From Halichondria panicea (Eukaryota > Porifera > Demospongiae > Suberitida > Halichondriidae): a stretch of 64,000 nt of DNA. The stretch spans positions 3,596,001 through 3,660,000 of the forward strand of contig NC_087381.1 of assembly GCF_963675165.1 (NCBI RefSeq), given 5' to 3'. Both the position numbers and the translations under genes were made by a program. Positions 33,069-43,086 of this stretch are shown here, piece after piece (the first letter of the stretch is position 1; each line of letters begins with the position of its first letter). The notes under the pieces are model-generated. The model was not told the origin of the DNA, ran no database searches, and was given only the letters and a program-made list of their open reading frames with translations.

Positions 33069-35587
33069 ATGTTCAAGACAATGGCAGCCACCAGAATATG
33101 CAGATTGTGCTGCAACATTGTTACTTCTACTCGCTGCTCAGCTCTGTTCAGCAAAGAGTCTGTTCAAAGATGCCTTCCAGACAGACTTGGCAAATTGCTA
33201 GAGCTGCCAGTTAGTGAGTGTGATGGGCTATCTTCATACATTTGTAGAGCTTGCACAAACAAATTCCAGTCTCTGGAGTCTAAACTTAAAGCCTTTAGAA
33301 GTATGGCTAAGTGTGGTTTTGAGCAGGGTCGAAATAAGGCTTCCATCTGTAGTCCTATGGTATCAGGTAGGAAGAGAACTAAAGACACCAGTGGGCTTGA
33401 AGCATCACCTCACACAGTCCATGCTAGACCTCTAGCAAAACGTCTGACAGTAGGAGCACCTGGAAGAAGGCTTGCTTTCTCAACCAGGGAGGAACGTAGG
33501 TTGATTGCAACAAATCATATATGTAGATGACAGGAATCATCTCTTTTTCATAGCGCACACAGACTGTCCTCGTCAGCCACCGCTGTTAGAGTTGACCAAT
33601 CTCGAGCAGTTTTCTTCTGTTGACGGTATGTTAAACCACCTACAAACGAAATGAACGTAAATTAATATATAGCCATTAACTTAAAGGTTCAGAAGGTGTT
33701 GCAAGAGATATTTCCAAGCCTGGTTCGACTGAAACAGTTATGGTGAGGATAACAGATCTGATACTGTAAACACACCAAAATCACACTAATTAATTAAACA
33801 ATATACAGATCACAGTGAGCTCACCCAGTACAGTGACTGCGGAAGTAGATGAAAGTCTCCAGAAATTACGCCAGGCACTGAATAGTGGCAACATTCAGTC
33901 TATTGCCAAGGCAGCATTTTCTTGCCCTTCACTGAAGGACCAATTGGTAGAGGGTGTGGTGAAAATTCTTGACGACGAATGTTCCACTCTATGTCGTAAC
34001 TCTGGGGAGTTTGTCTCTCTATTTCACCGGGTTCCAATTGACAATGTGGAAGCGTTATCGTGGAAACAGGCTGTGTCTGAACTACAGCGAAAGTCTCCGA
34101 TTCTATTTAGGCTTATCCAGACGATCGTAGGACGTTCAGATCATAGGAACTTGCATAAACGCGGAGAGAGTCACTACCCTGGGATGTGTATGGCCACAGC
34201 AATTCTCTTGAAAGAGCGTAACACAAGAATGTGTGGTATTCAGTCGTTTCTGTCTCTCGTACTCTTCAACTGTAGAGTAAACAAAAAGGTTTGTACATGT
34301 ACATGTACATGTATGATGTGTGTCCACTACGTATTTTCAGATACAGGTATAATTATTATATCACAGAGAGGGATTGGAAACAGAAGTTACCTTGCCACGT
34401 TAGGCCAGGGTTTAATCGAGGCTACAAAATGTATGTATGATTGTAACATTAGTAAAATCTAGACTAGATAGTGCCTGCAGTATACTCCCAACTGTCACCT
34501 GAGGAACGTATGGATTGACACATGCAGTACACTGATAATTAAGTATTACCATTATATAGCTAGAAGCATACTCATAAAGATCTCAGAGCATGACACTCTT
34601 TGTAGCTATTTTGAAAAACGTATTTTTTCCAAAGGATGCTCACCATTATAGAGGGCATGAGAATGCATGTTGTTTTAGGGGGGCTTTGAATGCATTAATT
34701 GCAGTGGTCTTAATTCCAGAAACATCGTTTCCCCAAGTGCTGCACAACCGTACACAGATTTAAAAATTAATGTAACGCGATGCTACCTCCGTTTCCAATC
34801 CATCTCCTCTTATATAATTATGATTACATTGAATTACTCACAGGTATACTCCAGGTTGAATCATCTTAGTGTCACTATCAGTTACTGTGCCGTGTTGAAG
34901 TTGGTCACGAAAATCAGCAAGCTGTACCAACGTCCTATCGATGCCTGGATTGATGAGGGTGCATGTTTCAAGTTCGTGGGGGACAACGTTGCTAAAACAA
35001 AGGGCGTTAGAGACATACGTAGTGACCATCATGGTGAGCTAGTGCAAATGTACAGTTTGTTGGCAAAGGACCATCTCCAGTCTCAACCTTTTCCCCCCTA
35101 ACCTGGGTTCCCTAAAAATAACTCACTTCCTTCCTACAAAGGCCGACATTGAGGGCATCCAAGAAATTTGGTCGTTCTAGTCGGTCGAATACTGTGCGAG
35201 TACATCAAGCCCCTCCAGCGGTACAAACGGTGTGTTGTCAGTCACATTAAGCACCCCCACAGCACAGAGATGGCCAAAAAATCTGAGGTTGTAGTCCTTG
35301 ATGTTCTACACAAGAATGAGCCAAAGGCCGCAGACATGATAGACATAATGATTGAGAAACATTCATACTTGAAAGATTCTATTGAACTTACTGTTATGTC
35401 AGGTGGCGATCAGATGACTTGTGAAAGACAGCGATGTAGCAAAAAACATATGCGAGATGCGGACACTCGCAGTGGACAATTGGAGCAGTTAGAGCCTTGT
35501 ATAGAGGACTGGCACTGCCTTATGAGTATTCTGGGGGTAGGTGAAGCACTCACTTGGACTTCTTATCGACCCCTTTGTTTCCACTGA
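33069..35587 (+). pseudogene. Transposon protein: ZAD-like zinc finger plus DUF6589-like region (probable transposase, frameshifted)
   Basis: Exon-like pieces run in order: 33069 to about 33530, 33552-33627, 33689-33743, 33809-34288, 34844 to about 35100, then 35168-35587. Phases match at several junctions, such as ...TETVM to ITVSS and NKK to VYSRLNHLS. The N-terminus has ICRLC ... YICRACTNKF, a C-x2-C ... C-x2-C pair as in ZAD-type finger modules. The C-terminal part has MSGGDQMTCERQR ... LEPCIEDWHCLMSILGV, which resembles the conserved end of DUF6589 proteins of eukaryotic transposons. A C-run near 35093 causes a frameshift. A MITE fills the intron 34289-34843. Transposase function is inferred. 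Confidence 0.6.
34365..34810. mobile_element. MITE of about 446 bp with 'ggattggaaac' ends, inside a transposon intron
   Basis: The left end agagagggattggaaacaga and the right end (reverse complement agaggagatggattggaaac) are imperfect inverted repeats sharing ggattggaaac with the ends at 24096 and 27564. It is non-coding and lies wholly within the intron 34289-34843. Confidence 0.65.
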
Positions 35588-35619
35588 GTATACCAGCAGG
35601 AACACCACGATCATGTAGA

Positions 35620-35925
35620 CTAGTCACTTGATCTACCATTAGAGACACTAGGGGACAATACTACGCTCACTAGGAGGAGAACTAATTCTATCCAGCTTCT
35701 TGTCGAATTAAAAAGGCAAAGTTTGGTAGCAGATAGACTTTCATATCCAGTAGGAACCCACAGGAAAACATCATTCCCTTCGTACAGCATCCGTAGAGTG
35801 TCAAGCTGTTTATCCCTCAGAACTAAATGACTTCTCTTCACACAAGAAAGGGCATAAGCCAGAGCGGAAGAGAACTCAGTGTCAGTCGAGCTAGTCATCT
35901 TTGCTATATGTAAAGTGTGTAACAC
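35620..35925 (-). pseudogene. RecQ-like helicase N-terminal fragment, opposite strand
   Basis: The frame gives SHLVLRDKQLDTLRMLYEG and NDVFLWVPTGYES, matching the Q-like motif and motif I (Walker A, normally PTGYGKS) of RecQ-family SF2 helicases. The GKS is lost (YES). Similarity stops within about 20 residues, so motifs Ia-VI are missing. The frame runs towards the transposase-like gene, a convergent pair. An internal deletion near 35.6-35.7 kb probably removed the rest. Confidence 0.55.
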
Positions 35926-36150
35926 GGACCACTAAAATTAGAATACAAAATAGTATACGTGTTTATTTTACTGACAGTATCCACAAATACACGGATTACC
36001 CCCTTTTTGGGGTAATGTAAGCGCATGCGCATACAAGGTATACCAGGCCGCTTCTAAAGCGGCCTTGAATCGAGGCTAAGCCATTCCTTGATACCATACA
36101 GAGAACTTCCTCCATTCATAGTTTTTTTTGTATCATAACAAACACACGGT

Positions 36151-36964
36151 TGCTTAAACACGTACTCCATGCACTGTGCATGCATGCATGCAATATCTTT
36201 ACTGAATCTCCTGCAGTGCCCACGGAGACACACCTGTAAAGGCTGAGCAGTTACAGTCAATATAATTTTAACATCTACATCTCCCAAATGGTTATGAATC
36301 GGATTCCATGTTAATTGCTTTTAATGGTCAGTAATCTTATCCATAAACAAGTACGAAGATGATCAAAGGTGTCCATTAACAAATTAATTGCATGACTGCA
36401 CATAATTAGTATAATAAATTATGACAGGCTCTGGGAAAACCAGACTATTGGAGTAGGCTAAAATGTTGGTGATTAATGTACCAAATGATAGAGCAGAGCA
36501 TTGCCTACACAATGATATGCTTATAGTCTTCACATACCTAGTTTCATCCAAGCTATGCTCGTTAGAAACTCGAAGCCGTAAATGTAGTATCAAGAAAAAC
36601 GCCTCTCAAAGATAGCTCAATTAGGAAAAATAAGATAATAGCGAAAGTTTGGACGAAGCGTTTCGATGGAAAGAGTTGGATTTAGAGCATCATATTTTAC
36701 AGAGAGGTAGTAGAAGGACTGTAGATACTTATACACCAATAACATTTTTTATACTGTAAGCATAAATTTAGGTGTAGCTCAATACTAAATTAATGTGCAA
36801 ACACTGCATGTTTACAAAAATAATGAATTAACAATAATTATACACCTTTACATATATCTTAGTTAAAATGTGTATGTGTACGTATATAAACTAACATGGT
36901 TCTGAACATACATAAACGACAAAATTTAATACATAAAAACGTATCAATTATAACATTACTATTG
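36151..36964. other. Gene-free interval downstream of the transporter
   Basis: AT-rich sequence between the pseudogene 5' end and the stop codon of the intact transporter. It presumably includes the transporter 3' UTR. No domain, RNA gene or clear repeat is seen. Confidence 0.4.
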
Positions 36965-38524
36965 TCAATGCTGAGCTGACAAGTATCGATCATAGACCTC
37001 CTCCACCACTCTGTGTGCATTGTAGTCCTCGTCTCTAACTCTCCTCTTGTACCAGCAAGCCAAGAGGCAGTACAGGATGAATCCAAGCAGACTGATACCT
37101 ACTTTAACCCCATATATTGTTAATGTGCTGTTTGAAGGAATACTGAAGCCAACAATAAAAGATGAGAATAACACCAACACCATACACCCTCCAAACAATC
37201 CTCTCATGTTGTATGGAGCTTGAGCACAAACTAACTCCATCATTGTGCCAGCAAGCAAGATTGTGAGCAATCCACTAGAAATTGAATGTAAGACGATTAT
37301 AACATACTCGATTGCAACTACATCACCATAATTATTTTGTAGTACTTTCAGAATTAGAAAAACAATACTGAAAGTTGTGATGAAGAGAGAAATTATTCCA
37401 ATTCTTCTAATAATGCTGGGAAGCCTGTTACGTATCACTGGGTATAGCAGAAACTCATAAAAGACAGTCCAAACCATACCACACCACAAATAGTGATATG
37501 TGAATAAAGCCAGAAGCCTTGAAACATATCGCTTCCAATCAGGGGGATAAACGCTGGCATATTTTAGTGGATGGAATGTTGCAAATGAGCACCCAAGGAG
37601 CCATAGCGCTAGGCAGAGTGGTAACAAGCGTAGGATAGTCTTCACATCTTCAACTTGCTCTGTAGTGAATGGTCCACCGTATCTCGACTTTCCTAGGTCC
37701 ATTCTTGAAGGTACGTCCTCCTCCCAGTATGTGAGAGCACTGCGGTTGAGGGGAGCTTTGTGCTTGGCAGCAAATTTGAGAACACGGTAGATAGTTTTGA
37801 GGGACTGAGGTGACTTTGGCTCAATTATCAGCCATTTTTTAGTTAGAAGAAAGTCAAGAACAAGAACAATACTCATACACAAAGGTGGCAGCAAACTATA
37901 CAGTTGGACAACCCAGTATGGTAATTGACTGCTAGCATATCTAATGGGTAAATCGGCAACAAATGGAATCCAAACACCAGCATTGATACTGAATACAAAC
38001 CAGGCAATAAAACTAGTGATATTGGAAGATGAAGCATCAGGCATCTGATCCAGGCCTAGTTGTAGTGAGGTAACAAAGCATGCTATCACAGCTATTAGAA
38101 AGAGACTCCCACCAATGCAATATAAGACACTCACAACATACAAGTAATGTGCAATGCCAGGAACTAGGGTAAGAGCACTAGAAAGCAAACAAAGGAGGAA
38201 TAACAGTACAAAACTGTATTTCATCACTCTGTAGTTCCCCAGCTTAGCGTCGGCTAGCCATCCTGAGAAAACAGCTCCCAACAAACCAAACACAAGTGGA
38301 ATAGCAAAGAGCCATTTCAGATCATCTACATGTTGTTGATGGAACACATTAAACACTGATGTACAGGCCATAGTGAACAGAATGACCCAGACCAGAACAA
38401 GAAAGGCTCCCTTGGAATAGAACCACCTCACTCTGTACTTGCACTTGCAGCCATTCCTTGATACTACCAGAGGTCTGCCTCCATTCATAGAGTAATTAGT
38501 TTGTCTCATAATATAGACACACAC
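36965..38524 (-). CDS. POT/SLC15-like proton-coupled transporter (MFS), intronless
   Basis: A single open frame of 519 codons. POT/SLC15 proteins move di- and tripeptides (some move other solutes) with protons across the membrane; the substrate here is unknown. The N-terminus is cytosolic, followed by about 10-12 hydrophobic segments. The first is FLVLVWVILFTMACTSVF, and a later loop carries FGLLGAVFSGWLADAKLGNYR, the MFS motif-A-like region. The central loop has RSALTYWEEDVPSRMDLGK then RYGGPFTTEQVEDVKTILR, the block that made me choose this family. The first ATG at 38524 was used; the internal MNGG Met, matched in the pseudogene, is an alternative start 12 codons in. A foldback element begins only about 100 bp upstream (38627), so its promoter must be short or lie in the element. 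Confidence 0.75.
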   Translation of the reverse strand: MCVYIMRQTNYSMNGGRPLVVSRNGCKCKYRVRWFYSKGAFLVLVWVILFTMACTSVFNVFHQQHVDDLKWLFAIPLVFGLLGAVFSGWLADAKLGNYRVMKYSFVLLFLLCLLSSALTLVPGIAHYLYVVSVLYCIGGSLFLIAVIACFVTSLQLGLDQMPDASSSNITSFIAWFVFSINAGVWIPFVADLPIRYASSQLPYWVVQLYSLLPPLCMSIVLVLDFLLTKKWLIIEPKSPQSLKTIYRVLKFAAKHKAPLNRSALTYWEEDVPSRMDLGKSRYGGPFTTEQVEDVKTILRLLPLCLALWLLGCSFATFHPLKYASVYPPDWKRYVSRLLALFTYHYLWCGMVWTVFYEFLLYPVIRNRLPSIIRRIGIISLFITTFSIVFLILKVLQNNYGDVVAIEYVIIVLHSISSGLLTILLAGTMMELVCAQAPYNMRGLFGGCMVLVLFSSFIVGFSIPSNSTLTIYGVKVGISLLGFILYCLLACWYKRRVRDEDYNAHRVVEEVYDRYLSAQH

Positions 38525-39006
38525 TAGGGTTACTAAACTCTATAGTTATACTGTATAACTAGTCAGTACATATAATTATAGCAGCTATGAGAGAGCAATT
38601 GGCAACAGTTTCTACATTCCTGTGCGTGTAGGACCAGAAAGCCAGAAATCGGAAAAAGAGGAAGTGAAGAGTAAATGAGTGGGCGTAGCAGGGCAATGCA
38701 TTCCAAGGTTAACCTTTGATTTTGCACAGAGATATCCTCTTGCCTGATCACTCTACTAGTCTATGTAAGTAAGTAGAAAGCTGGCCAGCCTAGTTTTAAG
38801 TAGACTCTCCATTGTCTGCAGTATAGACTTGATATAATAGCTAGCTATACTAGCACATGTCTGCAGTAGACTCTAGCTAGCTACATGCACAATGACTGAA
38901 TTAATTTTGTCTGTACACTGAGCTAGATTTAGTATGAATTTAACATTATCATTTTTAATTCAGCCAGTCACCTAACTCCTACTTATACTCCCCAATTTAT
39001 TGTCCA

Positions 39007-39044
39007 TAGAGCCAAATAACCTCTGCAGAGGTTATTTGGCTCTA
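39007..39044. repeat. Perfect 38-bp palindrome in the left arm
   Basis: tagagccaaataacctctg followed by its exact complement. The other three arms carry only one half of it, next to 'aataaattgg', so an extra inversion or duplication occurred in this arm. Confidence 0.9.
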
Positions 39045-39059
39045 TACTGAAACACGCCG

Positions 39060-40700
39060 AGCCACTTTTCTGACTTTCTGAGAGCCATGATTATAGAACG
39101 GGAACTGGAATAATTATGTTCAATCCTGGTCTATACACAAGCAATTAGTATATCAGCCAATAAGTTATGTTGATATACTCAAGTTACTTTAATCGACTGG
39201 AACTTGCTGAGCAACTTTTCTGACTTTCCGAGAGCAGTGGTTCGTACGGGAACCCAGAAAAATAACATATTCAGTGCTGGTCTAGACATGCATGCAGATA
39301 TCAGCCAATATGTTGATATATACTCAAGTTTACAATTCTGAGGTTACTTTAATCGACTGGAACTTGCTGAGCAACTTTTCTGACTTTCCGCAGTGGTTCG
39401 TTAACGGGAACCCAGAAAAATAACATATTCATGCAGTGCTGGTCTAAACATGCATGCAGATATCAGCCAGTATGTTGATATATACAATTCTGAGGTTACT
39501 TTAATCGACTGGAACTTGCTGAGCAACTTTTCTGACTTTCCGAGAACAGTGGTTCGTTAACGGGAACCCTGAAAAATAATATATTCAGTGCTGGTCTAGA
39601 CATGCATGCAGATACCAGCTAGTATGTTGATATATACTCTTCTGAGGTTATTTGAATCGACTGGAACTTGCTGAGCAACTTTTATGACTTTCCGAGAGCA
39701 GTGGTTCGTTAACGGGAACCCTGAAAAATAATATATTCAATGCTGGTCTAGACATGCATGCATGCAGATATCAGCCAGTATGTTGATATATACTCAAATT
39801 TACAATTCTGAGGTTACTTTAATTAATCGACTGGAACTTGCTGAGCAACTTTTCTGACTTTCCGAGAGCAGTGGTTCGTTAACGGGAATCCAGAAAAATA
39901 ACATATTCAGTGCTGGTCTATAGACATGCATGCAGATATCAGCCAGTATGTTGATATATACTCAAGTTTACAATTCTGAGGTTACTTTAATCGACTGGAA
40001 CTTGCTAAGCAACTTTTCTGACTTTCCGAGAGCAGTGGTTCGTTAACGGGAATCCAGAAAAATAACATATTCAGTGCTGGTCTATAGACATGCATGCAGA
40101 TATCAGCCAGTATGTTGATATATACTCAAGTTTACAATTCTGAGGTTACTTTAATCGACTGGAACTTGCTAAGCAACTTTTCTGACTTTCCGAGAGCAGT
40201 GGTTCGTTAACGGAAATCCAGAAAAATAACATATTCAGTGCTGGTCTATAGACATGCATGCAGATATCAGCCAGTATGTTGATATATACTCAAGTTTACA
40301 ATTCTGAGGTTACTTTAATCGACTGGAACTTGCTAAGCAACTTTTCTGACTTTCCGAGAGCTGTGCTTCGTAAACGGAAACCCAGAAAATATATTTAGTG
40401 CTGGTCTTAGACAAGCAGGTAGCAGCCAATACGTTGATACATTCTTCTGAGGTTACTTTAATCGACTGGGAACTTGCTGAGAAACTTTTCTGACTTTCCG
40501 AGAGCAGTGATTCGTAAACGGAAACCCAGAAAATATATTCAGTGCTGGTCCTATATAGACAAGCAGGTATCAGCCAATAATTATGTTGATATACCTAAGT
40601 TTACAATTCTGCATGAGGCTATACTTTAATCGACTGCATGGAACTTTGATCCTGGAGCAACTTTTCAGACTTTCCATGAGTAGTGATTCAACTGTAATTC
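39060..40700 (+). repeat. Short tandem array of element 1 (about 10 units)
   Basis: Units of about 150-165 bp contain 'cgactggaacttgctgagca', 'cttttctgactttccgagag', 'gttcgttaacggga' and 'agacatgcatgcagatatca'. The units nearest the core are most diverged ('gtaaacggaaacccagaaaa'). Confidence 0.9.
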
Positions 40701-42750
40701 ATAAAAAGCATTTCTCGGACAAGCAATGCAGGCAGTCAGTCCATCCATACCTTCAGCTATTGTTACTTTACCCAACTATAGAACGACTCTTGACGTTCCA
40801 TGGGCAGTAATTCAAATGTTGATTACAATATTTCACTAGATGCAAGATTATTATTCACGGCTCAGTGCAAAGATAGCCTTTTGAGTAAGTTCGTGACAGA
40901 AGATTCAATCATGAGAAACTATATTGAGTTCTGGCTATAGAGATTGAATCAAAGTGTATAGGACTATACGTAGACTCTATACTATATAATTTCATTTTGC
41001 TGGGCTGATAGACTGGTGTGTACCTGGTTTGTTGCATGACCATGCATGCATCTATATATAGTGTGTTGTCAGCAGCTAATTACTATAGGTTTTGCTTGAA
41101 TAGATGTATTACTGTGTATTGTCTTGATAATTTGATATAATATAGTGTGTGTCATGGGTGTAGACTAAATTCTATACCAGGATCCATGCAAAACAGTATA
41201 CACAAACAATCCTCAGTCCTGGCAGTGTATATATACGTAGTCTACACCAGTCCTATATACAATAGGTATATGGACGAGCAGTGACAATGAAGTAGGCAGT
41301 GATGATGCTGCGATTGAAAGACAGTTATGAGAGAGAGTGAGGAAACTCTCACTGGATAAATACAGGCGTATATAGTTACAACATAAACTACATTGCAAGT
41401 AGATGATAATCGCTATAGTTAAGCTTGTAGATTGTACACCATCGTCTCTAGATATAATTATATGTCTTATATATAGCTGTATACTGCATGCAAGGCCGGC
41501 CTATATAATTATATAGGCGATAGGAAAATGGGGGTGAGGCTGAAGCCCCCCGCAGGTGATTCTGGTGCATCCAAAGCACTTCCTGACACAGTAATTTATG
41601 TTGCTTACATTTTATAGAAGGCAAGCATAATTATATCTCTACCAAAGATTGGAGCGCCTCAATAAAAAAGACTTACTACTGTCGTGGCCGTACCGTGACC
41701 ATACCGTGACAATTAATCTGTCAGTATGTAAAATGAATAATTATGTCAATAATTTTTTTACACCATAATTATAATTAAATACACCAAGCCACAGGTGTTT
41801 CAACCATTGACGAAAAGTCTGTCAAAGAAAGAGATTCCATGAAGTGTTCTGGCATTAGCGAAGATGAGGTGCAAAAATAATTATATCAATAGTTCTCGAC
41901 TCAACCAGAAAATCAAAGGAAGATTTGAGAATAAACCATCCAAGCAATCCTTATATAATTATAGCATCAAGTTCATAATAAGCATATGCATGGACTATCC
42001 TGTAGACATACAAAGCAAGATAATAATACAACGTACATACCAGACAGGCTTTAATTAATATGGCCGGGGCTGTTAAAATAATGTTGTGTCGTTGAAACTT
42101 AATTATCCAACTGATAGCCTCCCTCACACATATATAGGGCAATATTCTAGATTTATATATTTTAACAGATACACCAAGAGAGGCCGGTATAGTGGATCAA
42201 CCATATATAACTATACTCCGACGACCACTTCTTAGTTTTATTCTCTCTCACAGCCAACTATATAGTTATAATCCGCCTATTTGATCCACAAGTAACCTTT
42301 TTTTTACAATTCAAGCTATAATTATAACTTCAGCAGTACTTCCACCCAATCATCTCCCTAACCCTCCCAATAATTATGTTAAAACTGCCTATTCATATAG
42401 AACTAAAAACAGACAACATCAGCTATTGTATATACAGACATGCAACGGCCACAACAGCGTCCTTAAGTGGTTCACCAAGGAATAAGACATAACGTTAAAA
42501 ACTTGCATGGATTAAGGAAATATACACTACTATCAAGCTATGCAAACTAGAGGAACTGCAATTACAAAACCAATCCCTGATCCTAAAATTGATTATGACA
42601 CAAACCTATAGCAAAAACTCTAGCAGCCAACCCCAAGAAGCTGTTCTCTAAATCCACTATACCTATGCCCTTGTAACAGATGTATCGTGAACTGCATGCA
42701 TAAGAACTTACCAGAACTATAGCTAGTGTTAACAATCTGCCTATAATGTT

Positions 42751-43086
42751 ATGTGTTTGTCCATTACAATTTTTACTCAGCGGCATCATACACAAAGTAA
42801 CATGACTCGTGCACGTGATGAAGTATACTGTAAACTTACTAGTAATCTCCTAGAAAATGTTAACCGTGACGTTTTTAGGGGTGCATGTACAATGACATCT
42901 GATTCTAGCTATATTCGTTTGCGTTCAACGTTCAGAGCTGCTCACTGCACACTGATAGAAGACGATCTTTTCACAAAAATCATAAATAGAGACAATAGTC
43001 GGGTTGATCCTCTTCACTTCCACTCTTTACTCACTGCTAACAAATTCTGTGCGTTGCGTAATGTGTGCGCAAGCTTGCGCAATTGA
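42751..43086 (+). CDS. 111-codon ORF in the unique core of element 1 (unknown)
   Basis: The frame starts MCLSITIF and ends in ALRNVCASLRN. I recognise no domain. Its translation is identical to that of the inverted copy at 52412-52747. Because the surrounding DNA is also nearly identical, the identity alone does not prove coding. A 16-bp palindrome (tgcgcaagcttgcgca) overlaps its last codons. It is the only stretch of the core with a fairly normal amino-acid mix. Confidence 0.25.
   Translation: MCLSITIFTQRHHTQSNMTRARDEVYCKLTSNLLENVNRDVFRGACTMTSDSSYIRLRSTFRAAHCTLIEDDLFTKIINRDNSRVDPLHFHSLLTANKFCALRNVCASLRN

Larger units (their letters stand above)
32917..36078 (+). mobile_element. DNA transposon of 3162 bp, TAGCCTCGA termini, 9-bp TSD
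   Basis: The left end TAGCCTCGACTCAAGTCCGC continues through 'ctttacagcggcctggtata' and 'gcgcatgcgc'. The right end is its inverse (to 36078), about 60 bp with a few mismatches. The 9-bp direct repeat agccattcc occurs at 32908-32916 and 36079-36087, and only once at the empty site in the intact transporter (38449-38457). It carries a multi-exon plus-strand gene and an opposing helicase fragment. It is probably a decayed, internally deleted copy of a larger autonomous element; assignment to the Academ/AcademH-type superfamily is only a guess. Confidence 0.88.
32524..36150 (-). pseudogene. Broken copy of a POT/SLC15-like transporter (5' part), split by a DNA transposon
   Basis: Segment 32524-32916 matches the intact neighbour at about 38061-38457 on the same strand, including RVRWFYSKGAF and the equivalents of FGLLGAVFSGWLADAKLGNYR, with stops and indels. 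The remaining 5' end (MNGGSSLYG, matching MNGGRPLVV) lies beyond the inserted element at 36079-36150. The rest of the gene is missing where the LINE at 32.5 kb begins. So this is a tandem duplicate of the gene at 36965-38524 that was truncated and later split. Confidence 0.85.

Noticed and set aside
38563-38751. Short minus-strand frames at the foldback ends (also near 48818-49006 and 59085-59276)
   Set aside because: They are the same terminal DNA read three times. There is no domain, and the frame breaks at different points in each copy.
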